Of a DNA stretch of 64,000 bases, positions 43,555 through 52,159 are shown piece by piece; within the stretch, counting starts at the first letter, position 1; each line of letters starts with the position of its first letter. The notes beneath the pieces were generated by a model, which was given only the letters and a program-made list of their open reading frames with translations, searched no databases and was not told where the DNA came from. A program made the position numbers and the translations under genes. The stretch is from CAVXZE01 sp964615365 (GTDB taxonomy: Bacteria > Myxococcota_A > UBA9160 > UBA6930), in the NCBI GenBank assembly GCA_964615365.1, contig CAZTOU010000007.1, positions 82,679-146,678 of the forward strand. The letters are read 5' to 3'.

Positions 43555-46044
43555 CTAGAGTCTCTCGATGCGTACGGCGCAGATCTCTTCGGGTGCCTTG
43601 CTGATGGGATCGAGCAGCAGATCCATCAACTCGGCCGGAGACCCTTCCCCTCCGCGTCCCACCAGCCTGGCCACGCCCGGTGGCGTCCGCTCCGACGGCA
43701 TCGCCTTGACGGTGGCGCGGCCCCTCCTGGAGATCACGCTGACCGGCGCGCCCGGACCGATACCCAGGGCTTCGGCGTCGCTCACGCTCAGCGCCAGGCC
43801 CAGAGCGGGCTCGATCCTGGCGAGAGCGGGCACCTGCGAGCTCAGCGGCGTGGCGCGGTGGACGAACTCGTCGAACTCGACCAGCAGCGAGAAGGGAAAT
43901 TCGGCGCTCGGCGCGTCGGAACGCGGCATGCGACCGAATCCGTCCGATGCCGAGGACCCGCCCCGCTTCTTCGCCTTGGACTTGCCGAAGAAGGCCTTCT
44001 TCTCCAGAGCCCCGTAGCTGGCACCCTTGAAGAAGGGCACCGCGCCGGCGAGCTCGGCGAGGATCTCGGAAGGCTCCTGGTACTGGAATCCCTCGACCCC
44101 GAGCTGAGCCGCGAGGCTGGCGAGGACCTGCCAGTCCGGCTTCGAGGCACCGAGCGGCGGAATCGCGCGGCGCAGCCTCTGCACCCGCCCCTCGAGGTTG
44201 GTGTAGCTGCCGTCGATCTCTGCGAAGCTCGCGACCGGCAGCACCACGTCGGCGATCTGGCCCGCCTCGGCGGGCAGGAACATGTCCTGAACCACGACGA
44301 ACTTCGCGTCGTAGCTTCCTGGCCAGAGGTCCTCGCCGATCAGGTAGAGCAGATCCATCTGACCGCTCTGCGCCGCTCCATAGATCTCCGGAGTGGTCAG
44401 GCCCTCGCGACCGAGAGCAGCGGCGATCTCGATGACACCGCGGTCATTGGCGCGGCTGAGCAGCGGCATGACCTTGGCCGAGAGTGTCTTGGCGATCCCT
44501 TCGAGCAGCTCCCGGTTGGCCGTTCCGTCCAGACGCCGCATCGGTCCGGTGCCGTAGACCACGACCACCGAGCCCTGGCCCTTCGCCGTCTCGAGGATCT
44601 CGGCGACGCGATCCACATCTTCCCGAGGCTCGCCGCCCTCGCCGCCGGAGAGCCGCTTGTGCAGCCACTCCAGCACCTGGCGCTCCTCGCCGGGTGCGTG
44701 TCGGATCTCACAGGCCGCGTAGTCGGAGAGCCGCGTGCCGTAGGACCCGACCAGCACCAGGCGGGCCCTGCCCTCCATCGCCGCCCTCTCGAGGAGCAGC
44801 GCCAGCACCGTGTGCGAGATGTCCGGATCAGCGCCGACCACCAGCACCGCTTCGGCTTCCTCGATATCGGAGAGCCGAGGCGGGGAAGCCCCGGTCCCTT
44901 CGCTGCCCAGCAGGGGGCCGTAGGAGAGCCGGAGCGAGCTGTCCACCTGGGGCGTCTCGAGGACGTCTCGCGCGAACTTGTGGGCGACGTAGGTGTCCTC
45001 GTTGGTGCAGCTGCCCGAGTAGAGGAGCGCCGACCGCTTCGGATCGGCGTTCCGGATTCCTTCCGCCGCCGCTTCCAGCGCCGTCTCCCAGGGAACCTCG
45101 ACCAGTTCTCCGCCCCGCCGGAGCAGCGGGGTCTTGAGCCGGCGCACGCTGCGGACGAACTCGACCACGGCGAAGCGACCGCGCGTGCAGGCCTCGCGCT
45201 CGCGGGTCTCACCATCCTTGCGGGGCATCGCCTCGATCACCCGATCATCTTTGACACCCAGGTCGAACTGACAACCGATGCTGCAGAATGAGCAGGTAGT
45301 GGTCACGCGGTCCTGGGCCGGTCCGTCCCAGCGGCGCGCCCGCTCGGCGAGGGTCCCGGTCGGGCAGGCGTCCACGCAGGCGCCGCAGAACCGGCAGTCC
45401 GACTCGGCGAGCGTTCGGTTGAAGGCCGTTCCCACCCGCGCCTCGCCTCCCCGGTACATGAAGTCGAGAGTGCAGGTGAAGGACTGCTCCGCGCAGGCCC
45501 GGACGCAACGGCCGCAGAGGATGCAGAGGTTGTCGTCGCGGTCGATGAAGGGATCGCGCCGATCGACGGGAATCGCCCGGTAGAGAGAGGGGAGCCCGAC
45601 CCTCGGACCCTCTTCACCGAATACACGCTCCACCACGTACTCGAGTCCGCAGCGCTTGTGGTTGGGACAGAACTTGCAGCCGGTGGTGATCTCGGCCCTG
45701 CCGGTGCACTCGTGGCTGTCCCAGCAGCCCTTCCTGTCCTCACAGATCAGGCAGGAGCTCGGGTGCTCTGTCAGCAGCAGCTCGAGCAGCTTCTTTCGAA
45801 GCTCCAGCACCTCGCCGGTATCGGTGCGAACCACCATCCCGGGCACCGCAGCTGTGGTGCACGCGGTCGGGAAGCCGGGCACTCCTTCGATCGCGACGAT
45901 GCACATGCGGCAGCCACCAAACGGCGAGAGGTCCCGCTGGTAGCACAGAGTCGGAACGAAGATCTTCGCCTTTCTGGTGGCGTCCAGTACGGATGCGCCC
46001 TCTTCTACCTCGATCTTCTGTCCGTCGATGCTGAGTTCGATCAT
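43555..46044 (-). CDS. NuoG-like iron-sulfur/molybdopterin-fold subunit (probably non-catalytic)
   Basis: The ATG at 46044 overlaps the NuoF stop (ATGA), giving 829 residues. Domains: [2Fe-2S] ferredoxin (Cys34, 45, 48, 62); the NuoG His-Cys3 motif 'EHPSSCLICEDRKGC'; an extra four-Cys segment 'CKFCPNHKRC'; two [4Fe-4S] motifs ('CILCGRCVRAC', 'CRFCGACVDACP'); a molybdopterin-oxidoreductase [4Fe-4S] domain ('CSFCSIGCQFDLGV'). A long molybdopterin-type domain follows. Where formate dehydrogenases have Sec/Cys-His in 'ARV-U-HSPT', this protein has 'LRLSYGPL', so the metal ligand is gone and it should only conduct electrons. In the operon it would connect the HydB-like flavin subunit to the other modules. 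Confidence 0.86.
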   Translation of the reverse strand: MIELSIDGQKIEVEEGASVLDATRKAKIFVPTLCYQRDLSPFGGCRMCIVAIEGVPGFPTACTTAAVPGMVVRTDTGEVLELRKKLLELLLTEHPSSCLICEDRKGCWDSHECTGRAEITTGCKFCPNHKRCGLEYVVERVFGEEGPRVGLPSLYRAIPVDRRDPFIDRDDNLCILCGRCVRACAEQSFTCTLDFMYRGGEARVGTAFNRTLAESDCRFCGACVDACPTGTLAERARRWDGPAQDRVTTTCSFCSIGCQFDLGVKDDRVIEAMPRKDGETREREACTRGRFAVVEFVRSVRRLKTPLLRRGGELVEVPWETALEAAAEGIRNADPKRSALLYSGSCTNEDTYVAHKFARDVLETPQVDSSLRLSYGPLLGSEGTGASPPRLSDIEEAEAVLVVGADPDISHTVLALLLERAAMEGRARLVLVGSYGTRLSDYAACEIRHAPGEERQVLEWLHKRLSGGEGGEPREDVDRVAEILETAKGQGSVVVVYGTGPMRRLDGTANRELLEGIAKTLSAKVMPLLSRANDRGVIEIAAALGREGLTTPEIYGAAQSGQMDLLYLIGEDLWPGSYDAKFVVVQDMFLPAEAGQIADVVLPVASFAEIDGSYTNLEGRVQRLRRAIPPLGASKPDWQVLASLAAQLGVEGFQYQEPSEILAELAGAVPFFKGASYGALEKKAFFGKSKAKKRGGSSASDGFGRMPRSDAPSAEFPFSLLVEFDEFVHRATPLSSQVPALARIEPALGLALSVSDAEALGIGPGAPVSVISRRGRATVKAMPSERTPPGVARLVGRGGEGSPAELMDLLLDPISKAPEEICAVRIERL

Positions 46045-47939
46045 GACGCCACCGCCCTGACCGGAGAGTGCTTCTCCACCGCGGATATCTTTGGCGGACA
46101 CACCACCACACAGGTTCCGCAGCGCATGCACTTCACCTGGTCGATCCGATGCAGCTTCTTCCGCTCGCCGGTGATGGCGTCGGTCGAACATTCCTTCACG
46201 CAGATCCCGCAGCCGACGCAGTCATCGTTGATCTCGAAGTAGACCAGATCCGGGCAGACCAGCGCGGGACAGCGGCCCTCGTTCACGTGGGCCTCGTACT
46301 CGTCGTAGAAGTAGCGCAGGGTGGTCAGCACCGGGTTCGGCGCCGTCTGCCCCAGACCGCAGAGCGAGGTCTGCTTGACCGTCTGCGCCAGCTCCTCGAG
46401 CTGCTTCAGGTCTTCTGGAGTGCCGTCACCGCTCTTGATCCTCTCCAAGATGGTCACCATCTGGCGGGTCCCGATCCTGCACGGCGTGCACTTCCCGCAG
46501 GACTCCTCCTGGGTGAAGCTCAGGAAGTAGTGGGCGACGTCCACCATGCAGGTGGTCTCATCCATCACGATCATGCCGCCCGAGCCCATGATCGAGCCGA
46601 CCTCGCTCAGGCTTTCGTAATCGACTCGCAGGTCGAGGTGCTCCTCGGGAATGCATCCGCCGGAGGGGCCCCCGGTCTGGATCGCCTTGAAGCGCTTGCC
46701 GTCGGGAATCCCACCGCCAATGTCCTCGATGATCTCCCGAAGCGTGATCCCCATCGGGACCTCGACCAGGCCGGTGTTGTTGATCTTGCCGACCAGCGAG
46801 AAGATCTTGGTTCCCTTGCCGCGCTTGGTGCCGATCTTGGCGTACTCGTCGCCCCCCTTGCGGACGATGACGGGTACACTGGCCCAGGTCTCCACGTTGT
46901 TGATGGTGGTCGGCTTCCCCCACAGGCCACTCTCCGCCGGGTGGGGCGGACGCAGGCGCGGCATGCCGCGCCGTCCCTCGATCGACGCCATCAGCGCAGT
47001 TTCTTCTCCGCAGACGAAGGCGCCGGCCCCACGGGCGATGGTGACATCGAAGTCGAAGCCGGTCCCCAGGATGTCGGAGCCAAGCAGACCGTGATCCCTG
47101 GCCTGCTCGATGGCGATTCCCAGGTGCTCGATCGCCAGCGGGTACTCGGCGCGGACGTACACATAGCTCCGCTCGGCACCGATCGCGTAGGCACCGATGA
47201 GCATGCCCTCGAGGACGCTGTGAGGGTTCCCCTCCAGTACGCTGCGATCCATGTAGGCGCCCGGGTCGCCCTCGTCGGCATTGCAGATCAGGTACTTGGG
47301 GCTCCCCGGGGTCTGGCGGCAGGCCTCCCACTTGGTCGCGGTCGAGAAGCCCGCGCCGCCCCTGCCACGGAGTCCGGACTTACGGACCTCCGAGATCACG
47401 TCATCGGGTGACATCTCGGCGAGCACCTTGGCCAGCGCCTCGTACCCACCGATCGCGATGTAGTCCCCGATCGTGGTGGAGTCGACCAGCATGTTGCCCG
47501 CCAGGAGCACTCGGGTCTGCAGGCTGTAGAAAGGGATGTCCTTCTCGAGGGGGACCTTCTCTCCGGTATTGAGATCCACATAGAGAAGCCGCTCGATCAC
47601 CTCGTGCTTGACGACGGTCTCTTCGACGATCTCCGCCGCGTCTTCGGGCTTCACCCGCTCGTAGCAGATCCCGTCGGGAGAGACGACGACCAGGGGCCCG
47701 TGCTCGCAGAACCCGTGGCAACCCGTCAGCTTGAGACCCACCTTCTTCTTCAGGCGGTTCTTGGCGATCGCCTCCTGCAGCGCCTCCCGGACCGGACGCG
47801 CCTCCGATGCGGAGCAGCTGGTGCCGCCGCAGACGCTGATCCAGGTCTTGGTGGCGTCGTGCTTGGAACGAACGGCCTTCGCCGTCGCTTCGAATTCGGA
47901 TACGCTGCGGATTCGCTTGTTGCCGGCTTCCTCGCTCAC
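46041..47939 (-). CDS. NuoF/HydB-type NADH-binding flavoprotein with extra ferredoxin domains
   Basis: About 632 residues, longer than complex I NuoF (about 430). Order: thioredoxin-like [2Fe-2S] domain ('ISVCGGTSCSASEARPVREA', 'LTGCHGFCEHGPLVVV'), the NADH/FMN core ('GLRGRGGAGFSTATKWEACR', 'YLICNADEGDPGAYMDRSVL', 'GAGAFVCGEETALMASIEG'), the [4Fe-4S] motif 'ESCGKCTPCRIGTRQM', and two C-terminal [4Fe-4S] motifs ('CVGCGICVKECSTDAI', 'CMRCGTCVVVCPP'). This extended form is that of HydB/HndC, the flavin-bifurcating subunit of trimeric hydrogenases and formate dehydrogenases. I chose the GTG at 47939, just after the nuoE stop; a TTG at 47963 is the longer alternative. The stop overlaps the NuoG-like start. 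Confidence 0.88.
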   Translation of the reverse strand: MSEEAGNKRIRSVSEFEATAKAVRSKHDATKTWISVCGGTSCSASEARPVREALQEAIAKNRLKKKVGLKLTGCHGFCEHGPLVVVSPDGICYERVKPEDAAEIVEETVVKHEVIERLLYVDLNTGEKVPLEKDIPFYSLQTRVLLAGNMLVDSTTIGDYIAIGGYEALAKVLAEMSPDDVISEVRKSGLRGRGGAGFSTATKWEACRQTPGSPKYLICNADEGDPGAYMDRSVLEGNPHSVLEGMLIGAYAIGAERSYVYVRAEYPLAIEHLGIAIEQARDHGLLGSDILGTGFDFDVTIARGAGAFVCGEETALMASIEGRRGMPRLRPPHPAESGLWGKPTTINNVETWASVPVIVRKGGDEYAKIGTKRGKGTKIFSLVGKINNTGLVEVPMGITLREIIEDIGGGIPDGKRFKAIQTGGPSGGCIPEEHLDLRVDYESLSEVGSIMGSGGMIVMDETTCMVDVAHYFLSFTQEESCGKCTPCRIGTRQMVTILERIKSGDGTPEDLKQLEELAQTVKQTSLCGLGQTAPNPVLTTLRYFYDEYEAHVNEGRCPALVCPDLVYFEINDDCVGCGICVKECSTDAITGERKKLHRIDQVKCMRCGTCVVVCPPKISAVEKHSPVRAVAS

Positions 47940-47946
47940 CTGTCGA

Positions 47947-48405
47947 TCACCCGTGCTCTGCAATCAGCTCGCCGACGTGCCGCACGCCGACTTGCCCGTG
48001 ATACTTGCCGTCGACCACCACCACCGGACCGATCGCGCAGCAGCCGAGGCAGTTGACGGTTTCGAGACTGAATTGACCGTTTGCGGTGGTCTCGCCGGCC
48101 TCGATGCCGAGCTTCCTCTCGAACTCCGCGGCGACCGGCGCCCCGCCGCGCACGTGGCAGGCCGTCCCCAGGCACACGGAGGCCACGTGCTTGCCCCGTG
48201 GCTTGAAGGAGAAGGACTTGAAGAAGGTCGCCACCCCGTATACGGAGGAGAGAGGCATTCCAAGCTCGCGCGAAATGATCTCCAGACTCCCCTCCGGCAG
48301 GTAGTTGAACTCCGAGTGCACGTCCTGGAGGATCGAGATCAGCGCCGAGGGGTCATTGCCCCCTCTCGAGCTGATCTGCTTGACCGCTTGCAGGGCTGCA
48401 TCCAT
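47947..48405 (-). CDS. NuoE/HydC-type [2Fe-2S] subunit
   Basis: The 152-residue protein is the thioredoxin-fold 24-kDa-type subunit that pairs with NuoF/HydB. The helical N-domain contains 'ISILQDVHSEFNYLPEGSLE' and 'SVYGVATFFKSFSFKPRGKH'. The cluster ligands are 'VCLGTACHVRGG' (C-x4-C) and 'VNCLGCCAIGPVVVV' (C-x3-C). The ATG at 48405 is 2 bases after the GltD-like stop with gggag upstream, so it is translated as part of the operon. In bifurcating complexes this subunit passes electrons beside the flavin site. Confidence 0.9.
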   Translation of the reverse strand: MDAALQAVKQISSRGGNDPSALISILQDVHSEFNYLPEGSLEIISRELGMPLSSVYGVATFFKSFSFKPRGKHVASVCLGTACHVRGGAPVAAEFERKLGIEAGETTANGQFSLETVNCLGCCAIGPVVVVDGKYHGQVGVRHVGELIAEHG

Positions 48406-48407
48406 CG

Positions 48408-49793
48408 TCACTCTCCCGAAATCCTCTTGTGTATGGCCGCCGCGACCAGTTTCCCGCCGCCCGCCGCCTCGATCACCGTGGCGGAGCCCGTCACGATGTC
48501 TCCGGCCGCGTAGACCCTGTCCTTGGAGGTCTCGCCGGTCTCCTCGTCCACGATCACACCGCCCCACCGCTCCGTCTCCAGCTCCGGCGTGTAGGCGGCG
48601 ATCAGCGGATTGGGGCTGGTTCCGATCGCCACCACGAAGGCGTCGCAATCCATGGTGAACGTCTCTCCGGTGGGAACCGGCCGGGCCCTGCCCGAGGCAT
48701 CGGGCTCGCCGAGCTTCATCTTCTCCAGCTCGATGCCCTTCACCCAGCCCCGCTCGTCACCGTAGACCCGGATCGGCGTGGTCAGCCAGTTGAACTCCAC
48801 CCCTTCTTCGATGGCGTGATGGTACTCCTCGATGCGGGCGGTCATCTCCTTGATGGTGCGGCGGTAGACGATGATCGCGTCCTCGGCACCGAGGCGAAGC
48901 GCGCTGCGCACCGAGTCCATCGCCACGTTACCGGCGCCGACCACGACCGTTCGGCGTCCGGCGCGCACCGGCGTGTCGTACTCCGGGAAGCGATAGCCCT
49001 GCATCAGGTTGACCCGGGTCAGGAACTCGTTCGAGGAGTAGACACCCGTCAGGTTCTCGCCCGGAATCTTCAGGAAGGAGGGCAGCCCCGCACCCGTCCC
49101 CAGAAAGACCGCCGCGTACTCCTCGAGGAGTTCGTCCAGCGTGACCGTCCTGCCCACCACGACGTTGCAGTCGATCTCCACACCGAGGCGCTTGAGCCCT
49201 TCGATCTCGAAATCCAGGACATGGTTGGGGAGCCGGAACTCCGGGATCCCGTAGCGCAGCACCCCACCCGAATCGTGGAGCGCTTCGAATATCTTCACGC
49301 CATAGCCGAGCCGCACCAGATCGCCGGCACAGGTGAGCCCTGCCGGCCCGGAGCCCACGATCGCCACCTTCTCGGGCCGGGGCTCGGGGTGTTCCTCGCG
49401 GATCCGCCCGTTCTCGATCTCCCAGTCGGCGAGGAAGCGCTCCAGGAAGCCGATCCCCACCGGTTGGAACCTCTTCCCCAGATGGCAGTACTTCTCACAC
49501 TGGGTCTCCTGGGGACAGACCCGGCCGCACACCGCCGGAAGGCTATTGACCTCCTTCAAGGCGCGAAGCGCATCCTCGAACTGCCCCTCGGAGATCAGTC
49601 GCGACATCTTCCGGATCGGCACCAGGACCGGACAGCCCTTCTCACAGGAGGCCTCCTGACACTCGAGGCAGCGCATCGCCTCGAACTGGGCTCGCGGGGC
49701 GTCGTAGCCCCGGTTGACCTCATGGAAGAGCCGGCGACGCTCCACCGGGTCGAGCATCGGCATCTGGGTCTTTCGATTGGGCTTGATGGGCAT
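48408..49793 (-). CDS. GltD/NfnB-type NADPH-binding flavoprotein
   Basis: The 461-residue protein belongs to the glutamate-synthase small-subunit family (GltA/NfnB, TIGR01316). The N-terminal part binds two [4Fe-4S] clusters ('RCLECQEASCEKGCPVLVPI', 'CGRVCPQETQCEKYC'). The FAD site is 'KVAIVGSGPAGLTCAGDLVR', the NADPH site 'TVVVGAGNVAMDSVRSALR', and 'VYAAGDIVTGSATVIEAAGG' closes the flavin pocket. No glutamate synthase large subunit is present, so a glutamate role is unlikely. In NfnAB and in the Stn-type transhydrogenases a GltD-like subunit carries NADPH and a flavin. Here it stands between pyruvate:ferredoxin oxidoreductase and NuoEF, with an NfnA-like gene in the same operon. Confidence 0.9.
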   Translation of the reverse strand: MPIKPNRKTQMPMLDPVERRRLFHEVNRGYDAPRAQFEAMRCLECQEASCEKGCPVLVPIRKMSRLISEGQFEDALRALKEVNSLPAVCGRVCPQETQCEKYCHLGKRFQPVGIGFLERFLADWEIENGRIREEHPEPRPEKVAIVGSGPAGLTCAGDLVRLGYGVKIFEALHDSGGVLRYGIPEFRLPNHVLDFEIEGLKRLGVEIDCNVVVGRTVTLDELLEEYAAVFLGTGAGLPSFLKIPGENLTGVYSSNEFLTRVNLMQGYRFPEYDTPVRAGRRTVVVGAGNVAMDSVRSALRLGAEDAIIVYRRTIKEMTARIEEYHHAIEEGVEFNWLTTPIRVYGDERGWVKGIELEKMKLGEPDASGRARPVPTGETFTMDCDAFVVAIGTSPNPLIAAYTPELETERWGGVIVDEETGETSKDRVYAAGDIVTGSATVIEAAGGGKLVAAAIHKRISGE

Positions 49794-49806
49794 GATCGTC
49801 CCCGGT

Positions 49807-52116
49807 TCAGAGGAGCGGATTCTCGTGCATGGCCTTGAGCCTCCGCCAACGCCGCTCCACCTCGATCTCGCCCGCCTCCAGGATCGGCTTGTTCTCTTCC
49901 GAGAGCAGGTGCCGGGTCTTCCCCATCATGCCGAGGTATTCCCCGAGCTTGATCCGACGGCCGATGGCTTCGGGATTGTAGGTGAGGGTGGTCTGCCCCT
50001 TTTCGATCTCGTAGAGCGGAAAGAAGCAGGAGTCCGCGGCCGCCTGGGCGACCTCGGTTGCCACGTCGTCCTCGAGCCGCCAGTTGAGGGGGCAGAACGA
50101 GAGCACCTTGCCGTAGACCAGGCCCTCGTTGTTGGCGTACCACTGGCCCTTCGCGGCCTTCTTGATCAGGTCCTCCGGAAACCCCTCCGTCGCGCTGAAC
50201 ACGTAGGGGATGTGGGTGGCCGCCATGATCTGAAGGGTGTCCTTGTGGTGGTACGCCTTGCCCGTCTGCGCCGGCCCCACGTTGCTGGTGCTGGTGCGGT
50301 GCCCCAGCGGTGTGCTGTAGGAGAGCTGGGCACCGGTGTTCATGTAGCCCTGGTTGTCGTACTCCAGGATCATCATCCGATGGTTGCGGTTGGCCACACC
50401 GATGGTGGGCCCCATCCCGATGTCCATGCCGCCGTCGCCCGTCACCATGATGAAGGTGATCTCGCTGTCTTCCGGAAGCTCCCTGCGCTTGATGCGCTCG
50501 TGGTACATCTCGACCAGACCCGAGAGCGTGGCCGAGCCGTTCTGGAAGAGGTTGTGCAGGTAGGTCACGCGATGGGCGGTGAACGGATAGCCGGTGGTGA
50601 CCACCATGGCGCAGCCGGTCTGAAAGAGGAACACCACGTTGCCCTCGATCCCCATCATGAACTGGTGGAGAGTCGAGAAGCTGCCGCAGCCGGGGCAGGC
50701 GCCATGCCCAGGGGCCACCCGGTTGGGGATGGTGGTGAACTTGTGCAGCGGCGCCATCTCCACCTCGAGACGGCCGTCCTCCGGGTCCTGATGCACCTTC
50801 ACCAGCCCCCGCCGGGTCTCTTCCTCGGTGATGGGGGGAAGCACCGGCTCCATCACCTTCTTGGGGTCGCCGCGCGTCACCCCGTGGTAGTCGAAGCGCT
50901 TCTTGACCTTCCCGGTGCGCGCCGTCTCCAGCGCCATCTGGAACCAGCTCTCGGCGTCCTCCAGGAAGAAGTCCAGGCCGCCGAGACCGTAGACCCGGTT
51001 GATGCAGATGGTGCGATTGTCGGGATCGTCCTTGAGCGCCGCCTTCACCTCGTGGGCCATGTTGCCGCCGCCCGACCCGAAGGAATCGGCGCGATCCCCG
51101 ATGACCAGCACCTTGACGTTCTTGAGCGCGCGCTGCAACTGAGCGGCCGGGAAGGGACGGAGTACGGTTGGGCTCACCACGCCGACCTTGAGACCCTCCT
51201 TCCGGAGCTTGTCCACCACGTCCTTGGTGGTCTCGGCGGCGGAGTTGAGCACGAAGATCGCCACCTCCGCGTCCCTCATCCGGTAAGACTCCAGCAAGTC
51301 GTAACGGCGCCCGCTCAACTCCGCGAATTCCCTGAAGAGCGACGGAAGCTGCTTCCTCGCCGCCTCCATGGCCAGATGGTGCTGATACTTGTTGTTGATC
51401 AGGTCCGGATCGTTCATGTAGGGCCCGATGGTGATGGGCTTGCTGGGATCGAGGGCGTGATAGGGATGGTCGGGCTCGCCCAGGAACCGCTTCACCTTGG
51501 GATCGTCCTTGTCGAAGACCTGCACCCGCCGCTTCTGGTGGCTGGTGAAGAATCCGTCGTAGGACACGATGACGGGGAGCCTCACCTCGGGGTGCTCGCC
51601 GATCCGTACCGCCATGAAGTTCATGTCGTAGACGGCCTGGGCGCCGCGCGCCATCAGGACGATCCATCCGGTGTTGAGCGTGAAGTAGAGGTCCGAGTGG
51701 TCGCCGCGGATGTCCAGGGGCCCGCTCACCGCGCGGTTGGCGATGTTGAGCACCATCGGGAAGCGCGTCCCCGCCTGCGCGGGAAGCTGCTCCAGCGAGT
51801 ACAGCACGCCCTGGGAGGAGGTGGCGTTCAGGACCCGCCCTCCCCCGACGGCCGCGCCGTAGCAGATCCCCGCCGCTCCGTGCTCGCCATCGCCGGCGAT
51901 CATCCGGATCTCGTGCTCGCCATCAGCCTTCATCGAATCGAGCGTCTCGGCCACCTCGGTGGACGGCGTGATCGGGTAGAAGCCCATCACGTGGAAGTTG
52001 ATGTGAGCGCCGGCCTCCGCGGCCATCTCGTTGCCGCTTCGGAAGGCCAGCACCTGCTTCGCTGCCGACGACTTTCGCTTCTTCTGGGTGATCTTCGTGC
52101 TCTTGGCTCGTGACAT
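49807..52116 (-). CDS. Pyruvate:ferredoxin oxidoreductase, fused alpha-beta subunit
   Basis: The ATG at 52116 gives 769 residues. The alpha part (residues 20-410) has 'GFYPITPSTEVAETLDSM', 'GAAVGGGRVLNATSSQGVLY' and 'NIANRAVSGPLDIRGDHSDL', the last close to pyruvate-type enzymes. A domain with 'EVAIFVLNSAAETTKDVVDK' follows. The beta part (from about 470) carries the thiamine-diphosphate and cluster region 'GHGACPGCGSFSTLHQFM', 'VTGDGGMDIGMGPTIGVA' (GDG...Mg-TPP site) and 'EYDNQGYMNTGAQLSYSTPL'. Pyruvate plus CoA would give acetyl-CoA, CO2 and reduced ferredoxin. The alpha-beta fusion is less common than separate subunits. The partner gamma-delta gene is directly upstream. Pyruvate specificity is likely, not proven. 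Confidence 0.87.
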   Translation of the reverse strand: MSRAKSTKITQKKRKSSAAKQVLAFRSGNEMAAEAGAHINFHVMGFYPITPSTEVAETLDSMKADGEHEIRMIAGDGEHGAAGICYGAAVGGGRVLNATSSQGVLYSLEQLPAQAGTRFPMVLNIANRAVSGPLDIRGDHSDLYFTLNTGWIVLMARGAQAVYDMNFMAVRIGEHPEVRLPVIVSYDGFFTSHQKRRVQVFDKDDPKVKRFLGEPDHPYHALDPSKPITIGPYMNDPDLINNKYQHHLAMEAARKQLPSLFREFAELSGRRYDLLESYRMRDAEVAIFVLNSAAETTKDVVDKLRKEGLKVGVVSPTVLRPFPAAQLQRALKNVKVLVIGDRADSFGSGGGNMAHEVKAALKDDPDNRTICINRVYGLGGLDFFLEDAESWFQMALETARTGKVKKRFDYHGVTRGDPKKVMEPVLPPITEEETRRGLVKVHQDPEDGRLEVEMAPLHKFTTIPNRVAPGHGACPGCGSFSTLHQFMMGIEGNVVFLFQTGCAMVVTTGYPFTAHRVTYLHNLFQNGSATLSGLVEMYHERIKRRELPEDSEITFIMVTGDGGMDIGMGPTIGVANRNHRMMILEYDNQGYMNTGAQLSYSTPLGHRTSTSNVGPAQTGKAYHHKDTLQIMAATHIPYVFSATEGFPEDLIKKAAKGQWYANNEGLVYGKVLSFCPLNWRLEDDVATEVAQAAADSCFFPLYEIEKGQTTLTYNPEAIGRRIKLGEYLGMMGKTRHLLSEENKPILEAGEIEVERRWRRLKAMHENPLL

Positions 52117-52134
52117 CTCAATCCATCCGACATC

Positions 52135-52148
52135 TGCCACGCGTGGCA
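52135..52148. repeat. Perfect 14-base palindrome in por intergenic gap
   Basis: TGCCACGCGTGGCA reads the same on both strands. It lies in the 43-base gap between the gamma-delta gene (stop at 52160) and the alpha-beta start (52116), about 20 bases upstream of the latter. It could be an operator or a short RNA hairpin affecting translation of the alpha-beta subunit. Confidence 0.45.
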
Positions 52149-52159
52149 AAGAAGCCGCC

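Noticed and set aside
43555..46044. Formate dehydrogenase catalytic subunit
   Set aside because: The residue that ligates Mo/W (Sec or Cys) and the next His are replaced by Ser-Tyr. The NuoG-type His-Cys3 motif is present.
48408..49793. Glutamate synthase small subunit (gltD) acting in glutamate synthesis
   Set aside because: No large GltB subunit is encoded nearby. The gene lies inside a pyruvate/ferredoxin/NADH redox operon with an NfnA-like partner, so an NfnB-type role is more likely.
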